From Tiliqua scincoides (taxonomy: Eukaryota; Chordata; Lepidosauria; Squamata; Scincidae): a stretch of DNA of 64,000 nucleotides. Below the pieces are notes generated by a model. It searched no databases and was not told the origin of the DNA. It saw nothing but the letters and a program-made list of their open reading frames with translations. Position numbers and translations under genes: made by a program. Of this stretch, positions 40,626 to 51,825 are shown one piece after another (positions within the stretch are counted from its first letter, which is position 1; each line of letters begins with the position of its first letter). The stretch is from assembly GCF_035046505.1 (NCBI RefSeq), contig NC_089823.1, forward strand, positions 7,882,544 to 7,946,543, given 5' to 3'.

Positions 40626-41633
40626 GCATCAGATCCAGAAGACCCACAACCTGAGGACCTCTTGAATATAGAAGGGGCCCAGGGATTTATTAGGCTTCCC
40701 AAAGAGCTCACACTGGCCACCATCAATGCTGTTTTCTAGACACATTGCATTATAGATATTTTTATTGCTTTGGTCTGCATAGCGACTATGTAGGACTCCC
40801 ACAGCAGCTGGCGCATGTACAAATTACTCATGTTTCCTGTAAGAGCTGACCTGATTATGCTCCACTGGCCAAGTTCAAGCATCAAATTAATTGCTTTACC
40901 CTCCTGACTCATGAAAACTCCCCCATCAGCTTCCCCAAGTCGCACATTCTTAATTGATGTTGCACACCAGCGTAGACCCAAGGGGATGTCTAGGATTTGC
41001 TAAATGAGCATAGTTTGGACCAAGTGTGCTTACCTTAACAGTCATGGCAGGATACTGAAAATCTAATCCAGAGAAAAGTCCAAATGTCTAAAAGATAGGA
41101 AAGAAAAGTCGGGGAGAATCCCATAAGAATATGTCAGAAATAATTAATACCTTCTACAACAACAGTACAACCAGCTGTGAAGTTTCCGTCAGTTCCTTCC
41201 GAAGTGGATAAAAGATTAGTAATATTTGCTGTGGTATTAATCTTCTGGCCCTTAATAATGTCCAACGTAAATGATCTGATTGCACATTACAATGGCAATG
41301 GAGATAGAAAATTAACACAGATTGATAGTCTCTGTGTTCTTTGCCTTTTGTGGTGTGATTAATAGAGCCAGTAATTTGAAAAAAATACAATGGGGAATCT
41401 CCCTGGGATCGTAGGAAGGTCTACTGTGATGGTTTCACATTACTGCTTTCCATGGTAAGAATCTGTGCATTCGGCTAGAGTTGAATTTTCATGACCTTTG
41501 GTTCTTAATGCAAAAACCAGTCATTCCAAAGGGTGCAAGAAGTTCACCAGTCTCTCTACTCTCCAGTCTTCCCGCTTTATTGGGACTTGTTTGTGACTCT
41601 TTGTTTTCCTAATGTTTGCTCTTCAGGCAACAT
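40626..41633. other. No gene; candidate noncoding element
   Basis: 41150-41400 is repeat-free with CCCTTAATAATGTCC, GATTGCACATTACAATGG and GTGTGATTAATAGAGCC. The rest shows nothing recognised. Confidence 0.25.
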
Positions 41634-42082
41634 ACAACCCGATCTTAGGTTGTCCTCCACTGGCAGGACAAACATACGCACTGTCACAAACATGCCTCAC
41701 GTTACACCAGTATGGAGGTCTGCCCCATTGGCAGAAAGGCCTTCACCGTCCACCCACTGCCAGGCAGAGGCTAGTGCCTGCCAGAGAAGGTGGGCACTCT
41801 GCAGGATGGCAGGAGGACTGGGGAGAATGGAATGGGGCTGGGAAGGGGTGCAGTGGGGTAGGGGAGGGTGGGGAGGAGGCTAGATCAGGTCTGAGAGGGG
41901 TGGGGATGATGGAGGATGCCTCGACCATATCCTATACCCCCTTCCAAGTCTTGAAGCCCAACATGGGGCAGCCTGGATCTGCGCCAGCTTTACAGCTGGC
42001 ATGGATTTGAGCAGCCCCATAAAGGCAGAAACTGCACTGACCCCACTGCACCACAGTGTGGGAATTTGATTAGGATTGGGGC
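41634..42082. mobile_element. CAATCC-family MITE
   Basis: Left end AACCCGATCTTAGGTTG, right end GATTAGGATTGGGGCT, with a G-rich interior (GGGGTAGGGGAGGGTGGGG) like the copies at 10638 and 45108. Ends are worn, so boundaries are approximate. Confidence 0.6.
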
Positions 42083-42813
42083 TAAGAGCTTCCTTAAAAC
42101 AGGCATTTCGCACACTCTTTTTATAGCCCAATTGCTGCGAGCTATTTGCAGTCAAAAAAGAACAAACCTTTGTTGATGTGCTTTAGTGCCTGCTTTTAAC
42201 AACTGCAGAACTGAGATTCTCTTTCTGAAGCCACTAATGTGCTTTAAGGTTTTTTGTTCTTTTTAAACAAAAAAAAAAAAGAAGAAGCTTGCTATCGTGT
42301 ACTGATGTACATTATTTGTGTATATATTTAGACTGGTTCTAACCACCTTTCACTCTGCAGCCACGCAGAGCACTTCGCATACAATTATAAAGCAGAAAAC
42401 AAAGTAATACAAACAATTCAGTCTGGATAAAGAAGATGCAATCAATAAAATAACCACACTGAGTAAACCAGCAGAATAAAAATAGCAGCCTCAAATCTCA
42501 TCATCAATCTTATATAATCTCATCAGATGATTAAAAGGCCTGGAAAATGAGGCATACGGCTTGATACAAAACACTGAAATAAGAAACAGAGTACTGGAAG
42601 ATTCCTGATGCTTCCTTCCCACTTTGGACACCAGACTAGGTAATTTTAGGGCTGGCACTAAAAAAAAAAATTAAAAAAAAAATAATAATAATATAAAGGA
42701 ATGTGAAGCAAATCTGAGAATATTTAAGAAAAGTCAAATCAATTTCTATAAGATAAATGAAATGTCCAAGAGGATTGCTAATCCATCACTAATTCTGGGA
42801 GAAACGATGAATG
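42083..42813. other. No recognisable feature
   Basis: AT-rich with A runs near 42268 and 42660 and AATAATAATAATA near 42683. No gene or element is supported. Confidence 0.35.
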
Positions 42814-43055
42814 CAGTGGCATGCCTAGAGGGCGTGCAAAAGCACCAGGTTTTGCAGACAGCCTCGCCATGGCATGCAAGCATCCCCTCCCTCTCCCATT
42901 CCAGGCTGTAGTCGCAAAACGGAGGTGTATACCTCCATTTTGCGCCCATCTCCCAGAATGGTTCTGAAGCGGGGGGGGGGGGGGAGTTGCCTGCATGCCG
43001 CGGTGAGGCTTCCTGCAAAACTTGGTGCTTTGCACCCCCTCTAGCTACACCACTG
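42814..43055. mobile_element. hAT MITE, CAGTGGCGTAGC type, complete
   Basis: 242 bases from CAGTGGCATGCCTAGAGG to CCTCTAGCTACACCACTG with inverted halves and GGAGGTGTATACCTCC at the centre. The flanks GATGAATG and GATAAAGG match at 6 of 8. A run of 14-15 G lies at about 42971. Confidence 0.82.
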
Positions 43056-43089
43056 GATAAAGGGGAACTTTGGAAGGAGGAGGTTTGGA

Positions 43090-43432
43090 GGGCAGGAGGT
43101 CTGGTCTAGAGGGTAGAGCCCCCATTTGCCTGATGATAACATCCGCAGGTCGCCAGTTCGAGGCCACCGGCACCGTGCGACCTTGAAGCAGCTGACAAGC
43201 TGAGCCGAGTTATTCCACCTGCTCTGAGCGTGGGAGGCCAGAATGTGAAACCAGATCAGAAAGAAACATCTGAATGTTGTGGTTCTTGAATGATAGAACC
43301 TTCTTTCAATTGTAAAAATCCCTAAGGGGATTTAATCAGCCTGCCTATGTAAACCGCCTTGAATAAAGTCTGAGGAGAAATCTGATGACCAAGAAAGGCA
43401 GTATATAAATACCTGTATTATTATTATTATTG
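43090..43432 (+). mobile_element. tRNA-derived SINE, full length
   Basis: Head with A box TCTAGAGGGTAGAGC and B box GTCGCCAGTTCGAGGCC, a body, then TAAACCGCCTTGAATAAAG, CCAAGAAAGGCAGTATATAA and an (ATT)n tail at about 43417-43432. About 340 bases is a normal length for squamate tRNA-SINEs. The head is not a usable tRNA, because it lacks a foldable acceptor stem. Confidence 0.85.
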
Positions 43433-43559
43433 GAAGCATTGCAAAAACATTCCAAATTGTGGATTTGGTACCTTCTTAGAAGAAACTCATGGCTTTTCCT
43501 TGGCTGGGAGTAGGAATATTCTGCTTTACCATGCACTGTCCAATAAACACACAGACACA

Positions 43560-44225
43560 GGCTTGGAATGAAACTGGGCCACTTTTTATTCAACAAAAAC
43601 AGCAGGGCACTGACTACAGCTTGACATGAGGGATCTAAACTGGAGAAAGACGGCCTGGCCGCCAAACTTCCCCGAGATATTCATGGGCGTACAATCTGAT
43701 TCCAGGCATTGCTCAGTCCGAGGACTAAGCGAGCCTATCCTCATCAACCCCGAGGGTCGAGGCAGCTGGATGGCACAACCCACAACTAAACCTACGTGGG
43801 CATTGCCTATTCCAGACTAGAGACTCACCAACCAGCCTCCTTCAAGCTGGTCAGGTATCATGTGAACAGCCTTGCTTCACCCCTGGCCCTTGCATACCTC
43901 AGATTGTACACCATAGCCTAGGCCTACCTGCCCAACCCCACACGTCTCTTCCCAAAGTGACCAACCTACCATTTAACAGCTACACCCATCCTCAGTCCAG
44001 GGTAGGCAAAAAAACCAATATGCCAGGCCAATATGTGTGCCAGCCCAAAATTCCTACCCGGCCCTCATAGAGCAGCCAGCTACTCTTGGACTGCTGAAAG
44101 GGCAGGCGACACACTGCTGAGACCAAACTGAGCGGACTGGGCACCCCCAGCCGCAGCCTGCCCACTAATCCCATCCCTGAGCCCAGCAGGACAAATAAGG
44201 ACAGGCTAGCCTGCGCCTGTCAACC
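43560..44225 (-). repeat. Unclassified repeat ending AATAAAAAG
   Basis: On the minus strand the GC-rich block ends GTTGAATAAAAAGTGGCCC, with a polyadenylation-like signal. A shortened relative at about 52010-52205 shares both the AAAGTGGCCCA end and the ATTCCTACCCGGCCCTCAT region but lacks most of the middle. The family is unknown; an LTR-type fossil or a LINE 3' end are possible. Confidence 0.4.
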
Positions 44226-45107
44226 TGGCCAGGAAGGGTGCGCCAGCTTTCTTATTTAATGATTGTTGGCAAAGTGACCTCCTCATTCAGAACTACCAAA
44301 GAACACACCACCACCAACGGCAAATATTTCTGTTTTCAACATTTCTTATTAAAAAAATTAATTGTTTTTGGTCCAGTGGAATCACAATTTCCAGCCAGTT
44401 CCAATCCATATATAGCGGCAAATTATTATTATTATCAGAAGTTGAATTACTATATTTTTCCATCCACAACAAGCATGGTGATTTGCTGGCAAAGCAAATC
44501 TAACCAACAGAGTAAAGGAACCCAACTTTTACCAGGATTCAAAGGTTTTGAAGTGTCTGCAAATGGCAAATAGCCCCCCAAATGGTCCTTATTTGAACAC
44601 AGTGTTGATTATATATTTACATTTTTGGAAGTGTCAGGTTTTTGAAGTGTTCCAACCAAGGCCAGCAGGCTATTGAATGAGCACAAAGGATTTAACGGCT
44701 TGGTTTTTTTCAATGTACTCAATGAGCAATAAGCAATCATTTCCTAGTCCAGTGGAATGTTCTTATACACTGGAGCAAAAATTAGGCTGTGATAGTGCCA
44801 AGCTCTGCTGGGCCTCCAGCTGGAAGACTCCTGGCTTGCACGTTGGCACCCCTTATGAGATTCAACTGAAAGCTGCTGCAAGTTGGAAAAACTTGGCCAA
44901 CCCCCCTCCCCTGGTACAAGTGTTCTGGGGCCCTCTCCGGCTGTTGCGAAAGGAGACATGGCAGTGTGCATGGGTTGGCTGTCACTAGAAGCATAGAGGG
45001 TGGGGGGGAGGTGGGGTGGGCAGAACAGGGCAGTGATGGGGTTGGGAATGAGGTCAGTTTCAGCAGCAATGGCACATGGCAAAACATGATCTCCTTCCTG
45101 GACTAAG
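44226..45107. other. No recognisable feature
   Basis: Single-copy-looking. A 249-codon minus-strand frame (44744-45493) runs through it into a MITE without any known domain and is rejected as chance. Confidence 0.35.
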
Positions 45108-45575
45108 GGCCAGATCCTGAGCAATGTGTGCCGGTCCAGCGCTGGCACGCACTGTTGCAAGCATGACAAAACATGACAAGTGTGACAGTTGTGCTGGGCT
45201 GGCACCAGAGTTGGCTCACCATGGGCCGGTGCTGGGCCAGCACCAGCTAGTGGACAGACGACTACCGGCTGGAGCTCTGTGCAAGCACCAGGCAGCAGAG
45301 ATGTAAGTTCGGGCGGTGGGGGAGGCATTTTGGGGCAGGGGAAGGCATGGCAGGGGGAGGGGGCAGAAGATGGTGGCAGGCCCTGCCACCACATCCTGAC
45401 TTCCCTCCCAGCCCGGGAGACCCAACAAAGGTCTCCTTGAAACTGCGCCCTCTCCACAGCGGCCACAGATTCAGGGAGACCAACCGGGGCCACCTGGGGC
45501 TTATGTGGGGTAAGGAAGAATATGCTCCCTTACTCCGAGTAGCCCCAGTAGTGCATGGAGGATTTGGCCCCACTC
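45108..45575. mobile_element. CAATCC-family MITE
   Basis: Left end GGGCCAGATCCTGAGC, right end GAGGATTTGGCCCC, with a GC-rich interior containing GTGCTGGGCCAGCAC-type palindromes and a GGGGCAGGGGAAGG run. It is comparable to 10638 in layout. No transposase. Confidence 0.6.
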
Positions 45576-45767
45576 ACCCTTTGCCTCAGCTTGTAAGTCT
45601 GTTTACCTGTTCTTTGTCCCCCCTTTTTTGGCCCACTACCCTGCCCTCCATCCAGCTTTCTTGCTTTCCTGACCTCCTGCCCGTTGCTCTACGAACAGGC
45701 TCCTCCGCTGCACCCTGCCTTATAATTTCCTCCAGTTCCAGGCTGGTCCTCTTGTGCTCAGTGTACC

Positions 45768-45945
45768 CCAGCATCATAGAGCTGGAAGGTCCCAACAAGG
45801 TCATCTAATCCAACCCCCTGCCTGTAGCAGGAAATTCTCCTAGAACATCTCCAGCAAGTACCTGTCAAGCCTCTGACTGAAGACCTCAAGCGAGGGAGAA
45901 TGCACCATCTCCCTTGGCAATCTGTCCCACCACTAAAATGCCCAG
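45768..45945 (-). mobile_element. Classic CR1 3' end
   Basis: ATCATAGAGCTGGAAGGTCC, CATCTAATCCAACCCCCTGC and TCAAGCCTCTGACTGAAGAC follow the classic bird/reptile CR1 3' region on the minus strand. This is a different CR1 subfamily from the AACATAAGAACAGCC copies and much more worn. Confidence 0.75.
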
Positions 45946-46835
45946 ATCATTAAGAATGGCAGACCTGGGACACAGGGGACCATTTTGGTTGCAGGAGGCA
46001 GCAGCAAGACACCTCAGAGTCTGGCCTCAGTAGGGTTATACCATCCAGGTCCTTCTCCCCACCACCTAGGACTCTCCCAGCCCCAGGCTACTTTGGCTCA
46101 TAGGCCAGCCAGTAGCCTAGCCAGTTCTGCCTTCTTCCCTGGCAGGACTGGGCTTTATGCTGGAGGCTCCGCCCCTTAGGCTCCACCCCTCCCACCCTGC
46201 GAGGGTTATAATGCTGGCCACCTAAGCCTTCCCTCCCTCTTCTCACCTGTGCCTCTCCTTCCTGCTCTGCCTGCCAGCCAAGCTGCAGGGACTGCTGCCC
46301 ACTCCTTTGCCCCTGGAGTGGGCTGGGCTTGTGGGCAGACTGGCAGGCAAGGGCACAACAGCAAGCCCTGGAGCTTCATGCCCTCTGCCGGAGGCCCGCC
46401 TATCCGGTCAGGGACTGGCTTGGTCCCCTAAGGCCCCAGTGCTGGGCTCACAAACAGGCCAGGTTTGCCACTGAGTTCCCGGTTGTGGCTCACCATAGCT
46501 TGCTCCAAGGAGCCCGCAGGCCAGTCCCCTCTGGTCTCATTTTTGCCCTCCCGGTGGGTGTGAGGGTCTGCCTCTGGCAGCCCTGTGGCTCCTTTCCCCC
46601 TGCAAGCGATGGGAGCTAAGGCAGGCTCCTTCCCCACACTGCTGCTGCTGCCCAGCCTGGGGGCTGGCTCCTGGGTGGCTCTGCTCCCAGGTACGTAGGT
46701 GAACCCTGGCAAAGAATTTCTCCCTGACGTCCAGCCAGAATCTCCTCTCTTGCAGTTTGTCTCCACTGGACCTCGTTTATGAAGCTCTGCTGCCTCAGAT
46801 CTGACTCTGCTCTCCTGTGGGATCTGTCACAGGCA
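45946..46835 (+). other. GC-rich, promoter-like stretch of unknown origin
   Basis: Shows two GC boxes (GGCTCCGCCCC near 46165 and GCTCCACCCCTCCC near 46181), then GGGTTATAATGC near 46205 as a possible TATA element. About 600 bases of GC-rich sequence without a convincing protein follow. It could be a host CpG-type promoter or a solo LTR fossil; neither is shown. Confidence 0.25.
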
Positions 46836-47105
46836 ATGGCATCACTAGAGGGTGTGGTCTGCACCGGGTGACCCACGAAAAGGAAGGGGGTTTACACCAC
46901 CACTGGCCAAAATTTTCAAAAACTTGGTATTTCTGAGTAATACCTTCATGTTATACGTCATTTGATGCGTAATTTCATGCAGAATGCAAGGAAACAAACT
47001 GTGTTGAAATATCTCAATTCTATCAAAAGTTAAAAAAAAACTTGAACAGGGGTGGGGCGATGGTACATCACCAGGCCCACCACCCAGGCATTGTCACGCC
47101 CACTA
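46836..47105. mobile_element. Probable hAT element, worn
   Basis: CAATGGCATCACTAGAGGG at the left, then GCACCGGGTGACCC, and an interior with AATATCTCAATTCTATCAAA that echoes the 9527 element (minus strand TTTTGATAGAAT). The right end is unclear. Confidence 0.4.
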
Positions 47106-47230
47106 CACGGGAGGAGGTCTATCATGAGGATGACTTGCTGGCCTCCAGTATAGGGTGACACAAACCCTATTGACACCTCTGGTCCCAGCTCTCCAGCCTA
47201 ACCTCAGTTCTAGTCCTTGTCCTGCTAAGC

Positions 47231-47355
47231 CCCAGTGGTGTAGCTGGAGGGGGGGCAGAGCAGCCAGTCTGGCAGGGAGACTCAGTGCGGCGGGCAAGCG
47301 GCCCCTCCCTTTGGAGCCGTTCCCAACAGGGGGGAGCAAAACGGAGCCTTACGCC
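47231..47355. mobile_element. hAT MITE, left half only
   Basis: CAGTGGTGTAGCTGGAGG to AGCAAAACGGAGCC is one arm of the palindromic MITE seen whole at 34045-34278. The other arm is missing. Confidence 0.75.
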
Positions 47356-47958
47356 ACCGCCAAGCCCAGCATGCTGAACACTCAGCTGCCGAACAAAGGT
47401 AGCGCTGACCGATGGAGGTGTGTGTCTGTGGCAAAAATGTGGAGGGGAGCCAAAGCATGCCTCAATGCTAATTCATCCTCCACAACCCCCGTCTTCTCAG
47501 CATCATCTGACGTGGCTCTTTTCTCCTTGTGATATTATGACAACCGTAAGCTAATAGATTTGTGTCACCATAATGCTGACCTTTTGGCAGCGCAAGTCCT
47601 TTGTTGTGGAAAAGATGCAGCACACCGCCATGCTCTGTAATTTTGTCAGTGCCTGACAGGCCGCACTGCCTCAAGATGTGCAAAAGCTGATATCTGTGTC
47701 CTTCATGGTGACCCTTTGATTACTCCTGACTCCAGAAGTACTTTCTAAAACAAATCCTTCCCGCTGGAAATTGATAACCCAAAACCCAAAAATAATTGTA
47801 GCAAACTCCCACTGTTACAAAATCCTCTTCTGGAGACTTCTGTTTGAAGGAGACTTCTGACTGAAGTTGTGCCACAAAGCAACGGAAGGGAGATTCCATT
47901 TCCTCTTGTACATTTTCTCTCTATTCATTGTGCTTGCACACATGTGCTCACATGTGCC
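47356..47958. other. No recognisable feature
   Basis: Repeat-free, mixed composition. No protein is recognised in any frame. Confidence 0.3.
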
Positions 47959-48228
47959 CAGCAATCATCTTAGTTGCCCTCTTTTGCACCTTTTCCATTT
48001 CCACTATGTCTTTTTTGAGATGCGGCGACCAGAACTGGACACAATACTCCAGGTGTGGCCTTATCATCGATTTGTACAACGGCATTATAATATTAGCCAT
48101 TTTGTTCTCAATACCTTTTCTAATGATACCAAGCATAGAATTGGCCTTCTTTACTGCCGCCGCACATTGGGTCGACACTTTCATTGACCTGTCCACCACC
48201 ACCACCAGATCTCTCTCCTGATCTGTGT
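47959..48228 (-). mobile_element. CR1 ORF2 fragment lacking its 3' end
   Basis: Minus-strand CR1 coding piece, open for about 90 codons (DQERDLVVVVDRSMKVSTQC to KKDIVEMEKVQKRATKMI). Unlike usual LINE copies it stops before the 3' end, so a later break or deletion removed the rest. Confidence 0.85.
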
Positions 48229-48495
48229 TTAAATTAACCCCATGAAATCCATATATGAGTGTGTTTAGCTTTTGTTTTGCCATGTCCTATATTTTTCCTG
48301 GATGTCCAACATTTTGGGGTGCCTGGTCCTTTTTTGCGATTATGACGTCTGCTCACCCTGTGTACTAAACCACTTAGATCTTTTTCACACTTACTGCTAC
48401 CCAGACAAGCAAGAATGTTAGTCCATGCCTCATTCCTGGGTCCCATGGAGAGACAGCGGGGACCTGTGTGTTCTTTTCCAAGTGTGGGTGTATGC

Positions 48496-48641
48496 AGAAA
48501 GTGAAATCAGAAACTTGTGATTTGTATCCCGCTTTGTATTGCCTGCTCTGTATCCTGTCTTGCAGGATACAGAAAGTGAAATCAGAAACTTGTGATTTGT
48601 ATCCTGATTTGTACTGCCTGCTTTGTATCCTGTCTTGCAGT
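48496..48641 (+). repeat. Tandem duplication, 75-base unit
   Basis: AGAAAGTGAAATCAGAAACT begins at 48496 and again at 48571. Two nearly identical units each end CCTGTCTTGCAG. Nothing outside repeats it. Confidence 0.92.
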
Positions 48642-49692
48642 TCTCAGAATTTACCTGGTGGCTCACTAAACAGAATATATAAAACTATACAAAACACACA
48701 CTATAACACACTACGAGAATTGCAGCACTCTAAAGTAAAAGCAGCCATTAAATGATAAGGCAGCATATCACGTTTAAAAGAGTTAAGTATCAAATCAAGC
48801 TTTACTGTTCGAAGGGAGACACTGTGTGATGCGCTGAGTCACCCAGCGCATGTGGACAGCAAGTGTTTTAATGTTGGCCTCTACCAGTAGGGGGAGTTTG
48901 TTATCTAGTTCAGTGGATCCCAACCCTTTTCCCACTTGCTTCCCCCTTATATTAGCAAAATGTTTGCACTTAATGTAGTTGCTGTTATTTGCTGTTATGT
49001 AGTAACTGTAAATAAACAGCGCAATAATTGGATTAAAAAGCAATGGATTTTTTTTTTTAAAATAAAACACCCAACAAATATTTTATATGCCACAAAGTGT
49101 CATTGTGATCCTGGAGCTTGTTTAGAGGCACATAGTTGTGTTTTTTTTTTCTGAAATTGGGTTCAACTGATGTAAGATACAGTATTAAATCTGGAAAGGC
49201 ATTCAGCTGACTTTGGTATTTATTTTTTATGAAGGCATAAGAAGAGGAAACTCTCTTCACCAGTTCCATATCCTTCTTTGTATATGTATGTCATAGCCGA
49301 GTATGATGGAATGTAATTCTCTCTCTCCGCTGCCACCAGGACAGACTTCCCCAAATCTCCCAGAAAGACCCCTGGGGCAGAAAGACCCCTGGGCAGAAAG
49401 ACCCCTGGGGTCTCCCTGGGCAGACCCCTTCAATCTTTCAATAAAACTGAGAGGGTTATCACCTAGTAATCCAGACAAGGGAAGGGTAAATAAGAATTTA
49501 ATATTACAAAAGGGACAGAGAAACAAAACTTCAACCCCCCAATTATTGTAGCTAAATTGACAGGGCAAACTTGTATTACAGAATAAAACCCTGATTCCCC
49601 CAAATAAACACTCACTGGTTATATAATCCCTCAAATGTAACTCCCCATCCAACATAACCACATAAAATCTAAAATGATTGATAAAAGGCAAG
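48642..49692. other. No gene; small tandem repeat
   Basis: Three units of CAGAAAGACCCCTGGG start at 49361, 49378 and 49394. A hAT-type left end CAGTGGATCCCAACCC lies near 48912 without a partner. Otherwise nothing is recognised. Confidence 0.4.
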
Positions 49693-50044
49693 CTAGGTCT
49701 CCAAACCCCGGCCCAAGGGCCAGATGTGACCCACGGCAAGCCTCTATCCGTCCTGTGGCCAGCCTTTGATCCCCTGAGAGCCTCTGGCCTAGTTGACCAA
49801 ACACAAGTGGAGTTGTGCTTGTGGGGTGCGGGAATGGGGGTTCTTTTATGCGTGTGCTTATTTCGTGGGCTGTGCTGGTGCTTGAAGAAATCCTGGACAT
49901 TTGAGCCCATTCATTCATTCACTCATTCATTCAAGATCCATCTCTAATGTATTTATTTCATTATTTATTAATTGGGTGGGGGGGGCTTCAACACTGTGCC
50001 AGATATTTGATGTGACCCTTTGGCTGAAAAGTTTAGAGACCCTC
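49693..50044. mobile_element. hAT element, GGTCTCCAAACCCC type
   Basis: GGTCTCCAAACCCCGGCC at the left and AAGTTTAGAGACCCTCTA at the right, with interior TTGACCAAACACAAGTGGAG. It is the same family as the inverted copy at 63105-63432. The 8-base duplication is not clear here. Confidence 0.7.
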
Positions 50045-50175
50045 TACCTGGTGACATCTTTCATGCCTTAACCCACCACTCTTTCTAAATCCTTTGCACT
50101 CACTCACTACCCAGAACTCACTACCCAGGACAGCAAAAGAGTGCTACATCCCTAGTATTTATCTCCCAGCTGAAC

Positions 50176-50266
50176 AGCCCAATCCTATCCACGCTTTCCT
50201 GGGAATAAGCCCCATTGACTCTAATAGGACTTACTTCTGAGTAGACACGCATAGGATTGGGCTGGA
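50176..50266. mobile_element. Short palindromic CAATCCTA element
   Basis: CAGCCCAATCCTATCCACGC ... GCATAGGATTGGGCTG, with AATAAGCCCCATTGACT facing AATAGGACTTACTTC. The inverted ends are almost perfect. Confidence 0.72.
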
Positions 50267-50574
50267 AACCTACTCCACTTTCTAATTGGATAGTGCCTTC
50301 CTTTCATCTTCATTTAAAGTGAAGCCCTCCGTTTTCTACTTTCCTACAGAAAGAACAAAGGGAGACACACACAGTTTCACTACAGTATAGCTGGCATGCT
50401 TTGTTTGTAAATGCCACAAGAGTAAAGAAGGTTTTGTGCTACCTCACTGGCTACACACTGGGGCTTAGGACAGTTCTCATCTCCTATATACAAAAACCCA
50501 TACTTCATATATTCATCACAGTATTTTCTCTTTTTACCCATTTGAAGAACTGAACAAAGCAGTATGCGTTTTTA

Positions 50575-50580
50575 CTGTAT

Positions 50581-50615
<35 letters not shown>

Positions 50616-50775
50616 TTTGTCACATTTTTATGCCGCCCTTCCTCAGGGCAGTGTACACAGCTGCTCCCCTCCTTTTTTCCTCACAACAGCCCTGTGAGGT
50701 AGGTGAGGCTGAGAGAAAGTGACTGTCACAAGGTCACCCAGGAAGCTTCGTGGCTGAGGGGGGGTTGTAACTGAA
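50575..50775 (-). mobile_element. tRNA-derived MIR/CORE-like SINE, truncated
   Basis: Starts with (TTTA)n at 50578-50620, the tail on the minus strand, then the same GCCGCCCTTCCTCAGGGC and CCTCACAACAGCCCTGTGAG core as 32262. The tRNA-like head is missing. Confidence 0.8.
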
Positions 50776-51825
50776 CAAGACTGTATGCATTTTACTGTTT
50801 TGCACCCATTTTGCTGTAATTCCTTCAGCTCAGCTGACATCTAAGCTTGGACAAAGGAAAATGGTCTAATCTCAGCGTGGAAAGCACACCAAAACACATA
50901 GTGGGGAAGAATAACTGGGGACAGCATTAGCAAGATGAGGCATTATGGCAGAACTAGCCCTGGCCTTAAACCACCTACCCTCCCACACTGAGGGTATTTG
51001 CAGAAGAGCACCTGGTCTTCATAGCTGGGCCGGTTCATGTGGGAACAGGTGATCCTGCAGATATCGAGCGTGTAAAGACCAGTTCAGCATGTGACTGACA
51101 GTCAGTACTGAGCTTTGCAACTTCGTGGTTTTTCCAACAAGTCTTTTCCACGGCCTGTTTGATGGATACCTTGGAGGCAACGTAATTATGGGAAGAGGAG
51201 CACCAAAGGATTTACAAGAGCTAACAGGCCACTGTCTCACCCCTGACACATTTCAATTAAAGTATTACATGCAGCTCAGCCCCTAATTGGTATTTCAGCA
51301 AAGCACTGACAACCCAAACACCATCTTTGGGATGGCTGGGTGGGTTTTTGTTTTTTTTCCCCCTCCTGCTGCAGCTATCTTTCAGGTCGTAAAATATGAC
51401 AAGTCACACAGCGGGCCCCAAATGGCTTTTTAAAAATCCATTCAGAAGCCAGGAATGAAATACAGCAGCTACATCTGTTTGTCATGTCCGTTCCCCTCTC
51501 GACGGTGGCTTCTGATCAAACGCAACGCAGAGAGAAATATGTCTCCATAATTTATTGGATTCAACGCTCAACAAATAGGTTGTGCTCATCTTTAAATAAT
51601 ATAGCATTCAATAAACCAATCTTCAGCCTCGGCTCGGTAGGAAGATACATATTTCCCGATTATTCAGTGGAAGGCTCTCATTTATTAATTGTGTGGTGAA
51701 GAACAAGCCACAGTTTTGTAGGGTCTGCCCTTTCCAAGCAAAAATGTGCACACTTGCTATGGGGATGAGTGTCCTGATCAGGCAGCAGGTTTGTGATTGT
51801 TATGGTTAGAGATGAATGGACTCAT
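50776..51825. other. Candidate conserved noncoding block
   Basis: 51000-51700 is repeat-free and long: CTTCGTGGTTTTTCC, CAACGTAATTATGGG, CATTTCAATTAAAG, CCATAATTTATTGG, TTTATTAATTGTGTGG. No frame shows a known protein. Together with 28480-31440 it is the best candidate for host regulatory sequence. Confidence 0.3.

Noticed and set aside
43090-43180. Functional tRNA gene
   Set aside because: A and B boxes are present but no cloverleaf forms; it is the head of a SINE.
44744-45493. 249-codon minus-strand frame
   Set aside because: Its proline/alanine-rich content comes from a GC-rich MITE interior; it crosses the MITE boundary and has no known fold.
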